Assembly (NCBI GenBank): GCA_964563125.1
Contig: CAZLVY010000002.1
Span: 25,286-89,285 of the forward strand
Length of the DNA: 64,000 bases
Direction of reading: 5' to 3'
DNA from: UBA1368 sp964563125
GTDB taxonomy: Bacteria > Bacillota > Syntrophomonadia > Syntrophomonadales > Syntrophomonadaceae
Both the position numbers and the translations under genes were made by a program. The notes under the pieces were generated by a model that was not told the DNA's origin, did no database searches, and was given only the letters and a program-made list of their open reading frames with translations. Within the stretch, counting starts at the first letter, position 1. Each line of letters begins with the position of its first letter. Shown piece after piece: positions 17,409-26,553 of this stretch.

Positions 17409-18436
17409 AAATGAAAGAATATCTGTCTGACCAGATCAGCCTGTTCATATTTTTTATTTTGCTGATGACCTTCATTACATCCGTTATCTTACTGGATCCG
17501 GCCTTTCAAGTGTGGAAATATAACATACTGTATATCAACCTCATTGCTTTCTTCCTGTTTGGTCTCTATCTTGTGATCACCTATCTGATGAGAAATCAGT
17601 ATTATACTCAATTACGCAGGGCCATTGCTGAGGAAAAATTCAGCCTGAAGGCTTTGCCAGATATCCGCAGCAATGAGCAGCAGATATTTCATCAACTTTT
17701 GACCAAAATCCAGGAAGAGCAAAACGCTAAAATCGAAAAAATCTATGGAGAGAAAAAGGACAACTTCGAATTTATTTCAGCCTGGGTCCATGAAATCAAA
17801 ATACCCATTGCCGTTATCAACCTTTTGATCGAAAACAACCAGGGCAAAGACCGTGATGAACTATTATCCAGTATACAGCAGGAAACCGACCGCATTGACA
17901 GATTGGTGGAACAGGTCCTTTATTATTCCAAGATCGATGATTTTTCAAAAGATTATTTTGTGCAGGAACTGGAGCTGCAAGCCCTGGTAAATCATGTGAT
18001 AAAAAAACACGCCCCCACCTTTATTCATAAAGCTATAAGAATTGAAACAGACCGCACTGATATGCAGATAACTTCGGATAAGAAGTGGCTGCTGTTTATA
18101 CTGGACCAGATCGTTTCCAACGCCCTTAAATACACGAACCAGGGGGGCAGAATAGAAATTCATGGTGATCAGGATGATCGGGAGAAGAGGCTGATCATTA
18201 ATGATAATGGTATTGGTATAAGACCGGAGGATCTCAGCCGGGTTTTCGACCGGGGTTTTACCGGATTTAATGGCAGGGAGTTTTCTAAATCCACTGGCAT
18301 GGGACTATATCTGGCCAAAAGACTGGCACGCAAGCTGGGCCATAATCTATCCATTGATTCTGTTTACGGGGAATCTACCCGATTAACCATTCATTTTCCC
18401 AAACTTGGCGATTATTATCGGCCGATAAATGATTAA
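17405..18436 (+). CDS. BceS-like intramembrane-sensing histidine kinase
   Basis: The 343-residue kinase has two membrane helices (about 12-31 and 41-62) separated by only a few residues, the hallmark of intramembrane-sensing kinases that lack an extracellular sensor and listen to a transporter. Phospho-acceptor His129 lies in AWVHEIKIPI; the ATPase domain has DNGIGI, GRGF-type GFTGF and GMGLYLAKRLA motifs. It overlaps the regulator gene by 4 nt. The likely signal is the flux state of the neighbouring Bce-type permease. Confidence 0.92.
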   Translation: MKMKEYLSDQISLFIFFILLMTFITSVILLDPAFQVWKYNILYINLIAFFLFGLYLVITYLMRNQYYTQLRRAIAEEKFSLKALPDIRSNEQQIFHQLLTKIQEEQNAKIEKIYGEKKDNFEFISAWVHEIKIPIAVINLLIENNQGKDRDELLSSIQQETDRIDRLVEQVLYYSKIDDFSKDYFVQELELQALVNHVIKKHAPTFIHKAIRIETDRTDMQITSDKKWLLFILDQIVSNALKYTNQGGRIEIHGDQDDREKRLIINDNGIGIRPEDLSRVFDRGFTGFNGREFSKSTGMGLYLAKRLARKLGHNLSIDSVYGESTRLTIHFPKLGDYYRPIND

Positions 18437-18482
18437 AGGATCAAGGAATAGCTAAGAAATTGTCTTTAGGTCATACAACAGA

Positions 18483-18519
18483 AAACACGATGCCGCACAT
18501 TATCTGTGACATCGTGTTT
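18483..18519 (+). terminator. Intrinsic terminator of the two-component operon
   Basis: AAACACGATG and CATCGTGTTT pair perfectly, with an inner CACA/TGTG extension, and are followed by ATTTTG. It lies 47 nt after the kinase stop. Confidence 0.8.
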
Positions 18520-18590
18520 ATTTTGCCTCGCCATATGATTTGCTTGTTTACCTGTGAGAATATGTCAGTTTACATCCTCACTCTAATTTA

Positions 18591-18887
18591 TTATTTCAGT
18601 ATTTCTACTACTCCGTCACTGTCTATCTGGTATTTGGTATCTGCTTCCAGAATATAGATCCAGTTATTTTTAGTATCGATTACAACTTCGCGGTTAATAA
18701 GTGTGGATACTTCTTCCGGTGTTACCAGGGTTCTTATCTGTACGCCGTTATCATATATCTGCAGATGCAGTTCCCCATGTTCTTTCTTCACTTTCTCCTG
18801 CCCATGTTTTTTATATGGTTTAACAAAGACATATTTATAACCGCCATCAACAAAAGGCATTTCTTTACCATTTAAAAAAACCCGCAA
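18591..18887 (-). CDS. Small protein of unknown function at the end of the pyr operon
   Basis: The 98-residue protein starts MRVFLNGKEMPFVDGGYKYV and is rich in beta-prone and charged residues, with no membrane helix, signal or cysteine pair. I do not recognise a family. Translation from TTG 18887 is supported by AGGAGG overlapping the pyrE stop, 10 nt after pyrE, so it is co-transcribed with the pyrimidine genes. A nucleotide-related or housekeeping role is only an operon-based guess. Confidence 0.7.
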   Translation of the reverse strand: MRVFLNGKEMPFVDGGYKYVFVKPYKKHGQEKVKKEHGELHLQIYDNGVQIRTLVTPEEVSTLINREVVIDTKNNWIYILEADTKYQIDSDGVVEILK

Positions 18888-18897
18888 AATATGCCTC

Positions 18898-19473
18898 CTA
18901 ATTCCTGCTGCCAGGTTTTATGGCTTCGCTGCGGCCTTCTTTACATAATGGACATTCGGCTTGTTCCCAGGATGAAATATCCAAAGTAAGAACTGCTGCC
19001 TGTTTTACACCAAAAGTAACTTTACCGTTGCTTCTGTCGACTAACACTGCAACACCTGCCACAATCCCGCCGCTCTTTTTCACTACTTCTATTACTTCTC
19101 TGACTGAACCACCGGTGGTAATAACATCTTCTACTACCAGAACCCTCTGTCCGGGTTTGATTTGAAATCCGCGCCGCAGTGACATGGCACCGTTTTCCCT
19201 TTCGGCGAAAATGCCCGGCTTTCCTAATTGTTTAGCTAATTCGTATGCTGCAATAATTCCGCCCATAGCCGGACCTATCACTATATCAATATTATCATTA
19301 TTAAATATTTCAGCTAAATTCCCGGTTACTTTTTCATTTAAGTCCGGATATTTCTGTAGTTGTGCACATTGCATAAATTTATTGCTGTGACGTCCGGAAG
19401 TCAGTTTAAAGTGTCCATCCATTAAGGCTCCGGAATCAATAAAAGCTTTAAGTGCCTCTTCTTTACTTAACAT
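18898..19473 (-). CDS. pyrE: Orotate phosphoribosyltransferase
   Basis: PyrE joins orotate to PRPP to give OMP. The 191-residue protein has the PRPP-binding loop VLVVEDVITTGGSV (111-124) and the KFMQCAQLQ/ERENGAMSLRRG substrate regions. At 191 residues it belongs to the shorter PyrE group common in Clostridia and archaea. It starts 3 nt after pyrF with GGAGAG upstream. Confidence 0.95.
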   Translation of the reverse strand: MLSKEEALKAFIDSGALMDGHFKLTSGRHSNKFMQCAQLQKYPDLNEKVTGNLAEIFNNDNIDIVIGPAMGGIIAAYELAKQLGKPGIFAERENGAMSLRRGFQIKPGQRVLVVEDVITTGGSVREVIEVVKKSGGIVAGVAVLVDRSNGKVTFGVKQAAVLTLDISSWEQAECPLCKEGRSEAIKPGSRN

Positions 19474-19475
19474 CT

Positions 19476-20195
19476 TTATCTCTCCAATTCTTCGATTATT
19501 TTCAAAGCTGCTTCACGGGGATTATCAGCTTTTGCAATAGGTCTGCCAATTACCATATAATCAGTACCCATTTCCAAAGCTTGTCTGGGGGTGGTTATCC
19601 TTTTTTGATCATTAGTTGCCGACCAGGCCGGACGAATACCAGGGGTAACGGTCTTAAACTCTGCCCCGCAGGCTTCCTTTATTAATGTAATTTCCTGCGG
19701 TGAACAAACCACCCCATCCATGCCAGCTTTTTGCGCCAGCAATGCCCATTTGACAACTAAATCCTGTACTGATAAATCACTTACCATCATCTCTTCCTGC
19801 AGCTGCTGTTGAGCTATGCTGGTTAAAACTGTTACTGCTAAAAGCAAGGGAGGATTTATCCCCATTTTCATAGCTTCTGCGGCTGAATCCTCATGTGTTT
19901 TTTGCATCATTTCAAACCCACCGGCAGCGTGAACATTAAACATGGCGCAGTTCAGTCTGGTCAGAACCCGCCCGGCACTGCTTGCTGTATTAGGAATATC
20001 ATGCAGTTTCAGATCAACAAAAACTTTACCGCCCAGGTCATTTATCTGTCTGACAATATCAGGTCCGGTACTGTAATAAAGCTCCATACCTACTTTAAAC
20101 ATGCCTACATAATCTTTTAAGTCTTTTACCAAAGTTAATGCTTTCTCTAAATTATCAACATCCAAAGCCAGAATAATTTTCTCTTTTGCCTGCAC
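19476..20195 (-). CDS. pyrF: Orotidine 5'-phosphate decarboxylase
   Basis: PyrF decarboxylates OMP to UMP, the last step of the pathway. The 239-residue TIM barrel has the catalytic DLKLHDIPNT motif (61-70; Asp61, Lys63, Asp66) and the phosphate loop VIGRPIAKADNP near the end. GTG 20195 follows GGGAGG. It is separated from pyrD by 269 bp that contain a mobile-type repeat, the only large gap in the pyr operon. Confidence 0.96.
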   Translation of the reverse strand: MQAKEKIILALDVDNLEKALTLVKDLKDYVGMFKVGMELYYSTGPDIVRQINDLGGKVFVDLKLHDIPNTASSAGRVLTRLNCAMFNVHAAGGFEMMQKTHEDSAAEAMKMGINPPLLLAVTVLTSIAQQQLQEEMMVSDLSVQDLVVKWALLAQKAGMDGVVCSPQEITLIKEACGAEFKTVTPGIRPAWSATNDQKRITTPRQALEMGTDYMVIGRPIAKADNPREAALKIIEELER

Positions 20196-20292
20196 TATGC
20201 TGCCTCCCTTTTGTAAATATTACTAATAGTATCAGTTAATTTCTATGTATTAGTCAATCTTCCCTTATGATTAAATTAATTACCCTCTTACA

Positions 20293-20448
20293 TGAGGAAA
20301 GCATGGTGCTTTGCTGGAGCCGGAGGGTAAGGCGGGCTCATGCGAATAAAGCGTTTATCCTATTACAGACTATATTTAGCGTCATGACTTTGTCCGTCAG
20401 AAAAATGGAGACCGGCCGACAGCGGAGTAAAGCACCATGATTGCCTCA
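20293..20448. repeat. MITE-like element, copy A (inside the pyr operon)
   Basis: This 156-bp non-coding element has 23-bp terminal inverted repeats. The left end TGAGGAAAGCATGGTGCTTT (20293) and the complement of the right end TGAGGCAATCATGGTGCTTT (to 20448) differ at 2 of the first 20 positions. The interior shares GGAGGGTAAGGCGGGCT, ATGCGAAT-AAGC and GGAGACCGGCCGACAGCGGA with copy B at 40411-40615. No target-site duplication is evident. It lies between pyrD and pyrF. Confidence 0.75.
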
Positions 20449-20464
20449 ATTCCCCGAGTTACAA

Positions 20465-21403
20465 TTAAATAACTGCTGCTCCCCTAATTTCTTCAAGACT
20501 GGTAAGGTTATTTTCCATCATATATTCTTCCAGACCATCAATTATATCCTGCGGTGCCCGCGGATTTACAAAAAGGCCGGTGCCAATTGAAATAGCTGTG
20601 GCTCCAACCATTATGAATTCCAGCGCATCCTCAGTATTCATTATTCCTCCCCCGCCCAGAATCGGTATATCAACTGCCTTATAAACCTGATAAATCATGC
20701 GCAAAGCTACCGGTTTAATGGCCGGACCTGACAGACCGCCAAAAATATTGCCTAATACCGGACGTCTCTTTTTAAGGTCAACTGCCATTCCCATTAAAGT
20801 ATTTATCATGGAAAGCGCATCCGCACCTCCTGCTTTAGCAGCTTGAGCAATTTGCACTATATCAGTAACATTAGGAGATAATTTCGGTATAATAGGAATC
20901 GAAGTCTGCGCTTTAACGGCTTTCACAACTTGCTCGACTGTATCAGGATCAGTTCCGAACTGCAGACCACCCCGGGCTACATTAGGACATGATATATTAA
21001 GCTCAATTGCCATGATTCCTTCATGCCCTTCTGCCAGAGAGCAGATTTTAGCATAGTCATCAATTGAATTGCCGGCAATATTTAGTATTACACTAATTTG
21101 TTTCTCCCGCAGATATGGCAGATGTTTTTTTAAAAACACTTTGATTCCTGGATTTTCCAAACCGATTGAATTCAGCATTCCAGCAGTAGTTTCTATGATA
21201 CGCGGGGGCGGATTGCCGGTTCTTGGTTCCAGAGTAGTTCCTTTCACAATAACGGCACCTATATTTTTGATTTCTAAATATTCTTCGTATTCCATACCAT
21301 AGCCAAAGGTTCCAGAGGCCACAGTTACGGGATTTAATAATTTAACCGGTCCCAGTGTTACTGATAAATCTGGTTTAATTAAAATCTTTTCAACTTTCTT
21401 CAT
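20465..21403 (-). CDS. pyrD: Dihydroorotate dehydrogenase B, catalytic subunit
   Basis: The 312-residue class 1B enzyme oxidises dihydroorotate to orotate with FMN. The catalytic cysteine is Cys139 in ELNISCPNVARGG, and the C-terminal FMN phosphate loop is GGGGIMNTEDALEFI. Class 1B enzymes work as heterotetramers with the NAD-linked PyrK electron-transfer subunit, encoded directly upstream (34 nt between the genes). NAD dependence suits an anaerobe. Confidence 0.95.
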   Translation of the reverse strand: MKKVEKILIKPDLSVTLGPVKLLNPVTVASGTFGYGMEYEEYLEIKNIGAVIVKGTTLEPRTGNPPPRIIETTAGMLNSIGLENPGIKVFLKKHLPYLREKQISVILNIAGNSIDDYAKICSLAEGHEGIMAIELNISCPNVARGGLQFGTDPDTVEQVVKAVKAQTSIPIIPKLSPNVTDIVQIAQAAKAGGADALSMINTLMGMAVDLKKRRPVLGNIFGGLSGPAIKPVALRMIYQVYKAVDIPILGGGGIMNTEDALEFIMVGATAISIGTGLFVNPRAPQDIIDGLEEYMMENNLTSLEEIRGAAVI

Positions 21404-21437
21404 CAGAGTTCCCCCTCGTATTTTTGGATATTATAAT

Positions 21438-22217
21438 TTAAAAATCAATGGCATCAATATTGAACACAGGTCCATCTTTGCATATTTTAACCAGGACTTC
21501 ATCAGTTCTTTTTAGTTGGCGGGCGCAGCCTAAACAGGCGCCTACCCCACACGCCATATGCTCTTCCAGTGAAACCTGCCCGGGAATATGATTTTGAGCA
21601 GCATACTCTGCAACAGCCGACATCATTTTTTCAGGTCCGCAGGAATAGATGAAATCAATTTGAGCCGGATTAATTTTTTTAACCAGCAGTTCGGTAACCA
21701 TGCCTTTGTGACCAGCACTGCCGTCATCAGTGGCCGGCAAAAAATCCACGCCTATTTCGCGTAATTTTTCAAAGGCTACCAGATTCCTGCGGCTATCTGC
21801 ACCATGTAATACTTTAATTTGATAGTCTTTTGCTTTTAGTACCCGGGCCAGATATATAAGCGGAGCTATTCCTACTCCCCCGCCTATCATGAGAATTTGC
21901 TTACCGGTTGGTTTAATATTAAACCCTTTACCCAGTGGTCCCATCACATCAATATGCTCTTTGGCATGAACCTGGGAAAGCAAGTCTGTGCCTTGCCCCA
22001 CTATTTTATAAAGTAGTGTTATACTGCCTAATTTTTTATCTACATCATAAATACTAAGCGGTCTCCTAAGCAGCGGCAAGCTTAAAGCATTTACCTTAAC
22101 ATGGACAAACTGACCTGGTTCGCACCGGGAGGCAATTTCAGGACTGATAAATTCTATTTGATACATATCCCGGCTTACCTGGTGGTGTTCAATCACTAAT
22201 CCGCTTTCTAAAGGCAT
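21438..22217 (-). CDS. pyrK: Dihydroorotate dehydrogenase B, electron transfer subunit
   Basis: The 259-residue flavo-iron-sulfur subunit has an FAD domain (LLRRPLSIYDVD, residues about 50-61), an NAD-binding domain (MIGGGVGIAPLIYLAR) and a C-terminal [2Fe-2S] cluster bound by Cys223, Cys228, Cys231 and Cys246. It passes electrons from PyrD's FMN to NAD+. It lies between carB and pyrD, the Bacillus order. Confidence 0.95.
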   Translation of the reverse strand: MPLESGLVIEHHQVSRDMYQIEFISPEIASRCEPGQFVHVKVNALSLPLLRRPLSIYDVDKKLGSITLLYKIVGQGTDLLSQVHAKEHIDVMGPLGKGFNIKPTGKQILMIGGGVGIAPLIYLARVLKAKDYQIKVLHGADSRRNLVAFEKLREIGVDFLPATDDGSAGHKGMVTELLVKKINPAQIDFIYSCGPEKMMSAVAEYAAQNHIPGQVSLEEHMACGVGACLGCARQLKRTDEVLVKICKDGPVFNIDAIDF

Positions 22218-22234
22218 TTAGAACGCTCCTCCCA

Positions 22235-25200
22235 TTATCTGTTTATCATGCCCACATATTCCTGGAGAGAATATATCTTTGAATTAAGCATTGTCTCACC
22301 TTCGCTGATTACGTCCAATACTACCTTAAGTGTATCAAGCGAAGTTAAACAGGGGACATTTAGTTCAACTGCTGCCCGGCGTATTAAAAAACCATCGCTG
22401 AAAGGTTTTCTGCCATGGGTCAGGGTATTTACTACAAAGTCTACCTGACCGTCCCGAATTAAATCAACTATGTTTGGTGAACCTTCTTTGATCTTTTTAA
22501 CCGTTTGTGCCTCTATGCCCTGGGCCTGCAATATTTTAGAAGTTCCTTCGGTAGCAGCAATTTTAAATCCCAGTTGATAAAATGCTTTCAGTATCGGCAC
22601 AGCTTCTTCTTTGTCTTTATCAGCAATTGTTGCTACTATTGTACCATTTTCAGGAATCTGAACTCCTGCTGCTTGTAATCCTTTAAAAATAGCTATTTTT
22701 AATGAAGCATCAATACCTAAAACTTCACCGGTTGATTTCATTTCCGGTCCCAGATTTATATCAACTTTTTCCAGTTTGTTAAAGGAGAAAACCGGTACCT
22801 TTACGGCATAATAAGGTGGACTGGATTGTAACCCTGGTTTATACCCCTGATCTCTGAGACTATCTCCAAACATGGTATTAACAGCAATTTTCACCATAGG
22901 AATACCTGTTACCTTGCTGATGAAAGGTATGGTTCTGCTCGATCTGGGGTTAACTTCTATTACATACAACTCATCTGCAAATTCCACGAATTGAATATTT
23001 ATCAGACCTATAACTCCTAATTCAACCGCTAATTTCGTAGTATAGTCTATTACTTTGTCAATAATCTCCTGGCTTAAATCAAAGGCCGGGAATACTGCCA
23101 TACTATCTCCGGAATGAACGCCGGCTCTTTCAATATGCTGCATGATACCGGGAATTAATACCTCTTTACCATCACATACTGCATCAACTTCAATTTCCTT
23201 GCCTAACAGATATTTATCAACCAGGACTGGGTGTTCCTTGTTTACCTTTACAGCAGTTATCATATATTGAGCCAATTCTTCACCATTGTAAACTATCTCC
23301 ATGGCTCTTCCGCCCAGTACATATGAAGGTCTTACCAGAACCGGATAACCTACATGATTAGCTATTTTTAAAGCATCTTCCAGGGCAAAGGCCGTTTTTC
23401 CGGGTGGGCGGGGTATGCCTAAATCTTCAACCATTTTATCAAATCTGTCCCGGTCTTCAGCCCGGTCAATGCTGTCATTGGATGAACCCAACAGTTTGAC
23501 ACCTGCTTTATTAAGCGGGCCTGCCAGGTTGATAGCTGTTTGTCCGCCAAACTGAACGATTACTCCTTCAGGCTGCTCTTCTTCAATAATATTCATAACA
23601 TCCTCAAAGATCAGAGGTTCAAAATACAAGCGGTCAGAGGTGTCAAAATCGGTACTGACGGTTTCCGGATTATTGTTTACGATAATAGCTTTAATGCCTC
23701 GGTCCCTTAAACCCCATATACAGTGAACCGAACAATAATCAAATTCCACTCCCTGCCCGATTCTAATTGGTCCTGAACCTATAACCAAAACTTTACGCGC
23801 CTTAGGATCATGAGTGGCTTCATTTTCATCTTCATATGAAGAGTAAAAATAGGGTGTTACTGCATCGAACTCTGCTGCGCAGGTATCAACCATTTTATAA
23901 GTTGGCAAAATCTGCAGTTCTTTACGCAAATTTCTAACTTCATTCTCACTGATTCCTTTAATTTGAGCTATCTCTAAATCTGATATACCAAGCTTTTTAG
24001 CCTCCTTTAGTTCTTCATAGTCTAAAGGAGTATCCTGCATTTTAAAGGTAAAGTCTATGATGTTTTTAATTTTTTTGAGAAAGTACTTATCAATTCGGGT
24101 AATAAACCAAATATCTTCAATGGAAAAACCACGGCTAAAAGCTTCGGCAATTATAAATATTCTTTCATCATCAGCATTTTTCAATCTGTTTTTCAATTCA
24201 TCATCAGTAATAGTCTTAAATTCCGCCAGTCTCAGCCAGTTAATGCCTATTTCCAGTGAACGAATTGATTTGAGAAAGGCTGCTTCAAAACTTCTGTCTA
24301 TTGCCATAACTTCTCCGGTAGCTTTCATTTGGGTACCTAAATGACGATCCCCAAAGACGAATTTATCAAAAGGCCAGCGTGGTACCTTTAGAACGACATA
24401 ATCAATCGCCGGTTCAAAGCAAGCGGTAGTCTTGCCGGTAATGGCATTGGGTATTTCGTCTAATGTGTAGCCTATGGCAATTTTAGTCGTAACCTTGGCG
24501 ATCGGATATCCGGTAGCTTTGGAGGCCAGGGCGCTGGAGCGGCTTACCCGCGGATTTACTTCAATGACAAAGTACTTTTTGGAAAAAGGATCTAAAGCAA
24601 ATTGAACATTGCATCCTCCGGCAATTTTTAGATGTCTTATCATTTTTATCGAAGCAGATCTTAGCATCTGATATTCTTCATCAGTCAGGGTTTGAGCAGG
24701 TGCTACCACAATACTGTCACCGGTATGAATTCCTACCGGGTCCATATTTTCCATACTGCAGATAGTTATACAGTTATCATTGGCATCACGCATTACTTCA
24801 AATTCAATTTCTTTGTAGCCGCTGACACTTCTTTCGATCAATACTTGTTTAATGGGACTGCTCTTCAGACCTTTGTTGGCTATTTTGCGAAGTTCTTCTT
24901 CATTAGTGGCATTGCCGCCCCCAGTTCCGCCCAAAGTATAAGCAGGTCTGACAATGACCGGATAACCAATTTTTCCGGCGAAATCAACTGCTGCCTGAAC
25001 CGAGTGAACTATGTCACTGGCGGGAATTGGTTCTCCTATTTCCTGCATGGTCTGTTTAAACAATTCCCGGTCTTCTGCCCGGGCAATAGCCTCTAGTGGC
25101 ATCCCCAGAAGTGGTGTGTTATATTTTTCTAATATACCGGCTTTATCAAGTGCCAAAGCCATATTAAGCCCTACCTGGCCTCCCAGATTGGCAATAATTC

Positions 25201-25453
25201 CATCCGGTTTTTCTTTTTTCAATATTTTAATTACAGTATCAACTGTAATTGGCTCAATGTAGACATGATCGGCTATATCAGCATCAGTCATAATAGTTGC
25301 CGGGTTACTGTTTAACAGCACAACCTCAATGCCTTCTTCTTTTAAAGCCCGGCAGGCCTGGGTACCGGCATAATCAAATTCTGCCGCCTGACCGATAATT
25401 ATCGGCCCGGAGCCTATTACCATTACTTTTTTTAATTCTTTATTCAGGGGCAT
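22235..25453 (-). CDS. carB: Carbamoyl-phosphate synthase large subunit
   Basis: CarB makes carbamoyl phosphate from bicarbonate, ammonia and two ATP. The 1072-residue protein has the two tandem ATP-grasp halves (each opening VLVIGSGPI/VMVIGSGPIIIGQ) and a C-terminal MGS-like regulatory domain (TEGTSKILQAQGIEA). Length is normal and no gap or frameshift is seen. It normally receives ammonia from CarA through an internal tunnel; since the CarA here lacks the glutaminase residues, CarB probably uses ammonia directly. Confidence 0.96.
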   Translation of the reverse strand: MPLNKELKKVMVIGSGPIIIGQAAEFDYAGTQACRALKEEGIEVVLLNSNPATIMTDADIADHVYIEPITVDTVIKILKKEKPDGIIANLGGQVGLNMALALDKAGILEKYNTPLLGMPLEAIARAEDRELFKQTMQEIGEPIPASDIVHSVQAAVDFAGKIGYPVIVRPAYTLGGTGGGNATNEEELRKIANKGLKSSPIKQVLIERSVSGYKEIEFEVMRDANDNCITICSMENMDPVGIHTGDSIVVAPAQTLTDEEYQMLRSASIKMIRHLKIAGGCNVQFALDPFSKKYFVIEVNPRVSRSSALASKATGYPIAKVTTKIAIGYTLDEIPNAITGKTTACFEPAIDYVVLKVPRWPFDKFVFGDRHLGTQMKATGEVMAIDRSFEAAFLKSIRSLEIGINWLRLAEFKTITDDELKNRLKNADDERIFIIAEAFSRGFSIEDIWFITRIDKYFLKKIKNIIDFTFKMQDTPLDYEELKEAKKLGISDLEIAQIKGISENEVRNLRKELQILPTYKMVDTCAAEFDAVTPYFYSSYEDENEATHDPKARKVLVIGSGPIRIGQGVEFDYCSVHCIWGLRDRGIKAIIVNNNPETVSTDFDTSDRLYFEPLIFEDVMNIIEEEQPEGVIVQFGGQTAINLAGPLNKAGVKLLGSSNDSIDRAEDRDRFDKMVEDLGIPRPPGKTAFALEDALKIANHVGYPVLVRPSYVLGGRAMEIVYNGEELAQYMITAVKVNKEHPVLVDKYLLGKEIEVDAVCDGKEVLIPGIMQHIERAGVHSGDSMAVFPAFDLSQEIIDKVIDYTTKLAVELGVIGLINIQFVEFADELYVIEVNPRSSRTIPFISKVTGIPMVKIAVNTMFGDSLRDQGYKPGLQSSPPYYAVKVPVFSFNKLEKVDINLGPEMKSTGEVLGIDASLKIAIFKGLQAAGVQIPENGTIVATIADKDKEEAVPILKAFYQLGFKIAATEGTSKILQAQGIEAQTVKKIKEGSPNIVDLIRDGQVDFVVNTLTHGRKPFSDGFLIRRAAVELNVPCLTSLDTLKVVLDVISEGETMLNSKIYSLQEYVGMINR

Positions 25454-25483
25454 ATTATCTCCTCCATCTAAAACTTCGACTTT

Positions 25484-26548
25484 TTACAGCATGTTATAGA
25501 ATCTGTCAAAGAAGAATCCGGTTTCGCTGTAACCGGGATATCCTTCCGGATCAAACTGTAGTGAAAAAACCGGCAGTGTTTTGTGTTTGATTCCTTCAAT
25601 GCTATTGTCATTTAAGCTTAACAGGGTTATTTCCAGATCGGTTTTGTCCAGACTGGCCTTATCTATATTAAAACCATGATTTTGGGTAGTTATATATACC
25701 CGGTTATTAGATAAATCTTTGACCGGATGATTAGTTCCCCGGTGACCGAAATCTAATTTATTAACCTTAGCGCCCATAGCCATGGCAATCATTTGATGGC
25801 CCATACCAATACCCATCATGGGTTTCTTGCCAATTAAATTCTTACAGGTTTTCATGGCATAGGCGATGGTATGAGGATCACCTGGCCCGTCTGATATGAA
25901 AATGCCATCCGGGTTAAGCTTTAAAATCTCCTGGGCATCAGTTCGTGCCGGCACCGCTAATACTTCCATATTGCGGCGGGTAAAAGATTCTATTACTCCT
26001 TTTTTAGTGCCTAGATCAAGCAGTACTACTCTTTTATCCGCATTCCCAAACTTCATCACATTTTTACGCGAAACGAATTGTACCTGATCGCCTTTTAAAT
26101 CTTTGATGGTCGATTTGGCTTTTTTGACCAGATACTTTATATCATCTATATTATCAGTAATAATACCTCCCAGGGTTCCTTCATTGCGAATTACCCGCGT
26201 TAAGGCCCTGGTATCAACTTCAGTTAAAACCGCAATTTCGCTCTTGTTAAGAAAAGTAATCAGATCCATTTCCATTTCATAATGGCTGGGAAAATCTGTT
26301 GCTTCTCTTAAAACCAAGCCTTTTAACATTGCCCCCTGGGAAGCAAAGCTTTTTTCATTGAAACCGACATTTCCAACCAGGGGATATGTCATTACTACTA
26401 TTTGACCAAAATAAGAAGGGTCAGTGATAATATCCTGGTAACTTATCATAGCTGTGCTGAAAACTAATTCGCCTCCAGACAACTTACAATCATTTAAAAG
26501 TTTACCGGTAAAAATCCTGCCATTTTCTAAAACGAGGTAACCTTTCAT
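25484..26548 (-). CDS. carA: Carbamoyl-phosphate synthase small subunit, glutaminase-dead
   Basis: The 354-residue protein has the CarA-specific N-terminal domain (ITDPSYFGQIVVMTYPLVGN) and a class I glutamine amidotransferase domain (FISDGPGDP, GHRGTNHPVKDL, TTQNHGF). In active enzymes the nucleophile lies in GICLGHQ; here the motif is GIGMGHQ, with Gly248 (codon GGT, 25805-25807) in place of Cys. The catalytic His of the xHPE motif is Asp333 (codon GAT, 25550-25552), while the Glu is kept. Two independent losses rule out a single read error. The expected result is loss of glutamine hydrolysis with a retained structural role. ATG 26548 is preceded by GGAG overlapping the pyrC stop. Confidence 0.92.
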   Translation of the reverse strand: MKGYLVLENGRIFTGKLLNDCKLSGGELVFSTAMISYQDIITDPSYFGQIVVMTYPLVGNVGFNEKSFASQGAMLKGLVLREATDFPSHYEMEMDLITFLNKSEIAVLTEVDTRALTRVIRNEGTLGGIITDNIDDIKYLVKKAKSTIKDLKGDQVQFVSRKNVMKFGNADKRVVLLDLGTKKGVIESFTRRNMEVLAVPARTDAQEILKLNPDGIFISDGPGDPHTIAYAMKTCKNLIGKKPMMGIGMGHQMIAMAMGAKVNKLDFGHRGTNHPVKDLSNNRVYITTQNHGFNIDKASLDKTDLEITLLSLNDNSIEGIKHKTLPVFSLQFDPEGYPGYSETGFFFDRFYNML

Positions 26549-26553
26549 TGCTC

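Noticed and set aside
18460..18657. 65-residue plus-strand frame after the kinase gene
   Set aside because: It spans the intrinsic terminator and overlaps the small pyr-operon gene on the other strand.
20293..20448. Riboswitch or attenuator between pyrD and pyrF
   Set aside because: The same sequence occurs upstream of nth in the opposite orientation with terminal inverted repeats, so a mobile repeat explains it better; no PyrR loop is present.
25805..25807. CarA Cys-to-Gly change as a simple base-call error
   Set aside because: A single TGT-to-GGT error could explain it, but the catalytic His is also replaced (Asp333), and neighbouring residues are altered too (Met for Leu, EGYPGYSE for EASPGPxD), pointing to real divergence.
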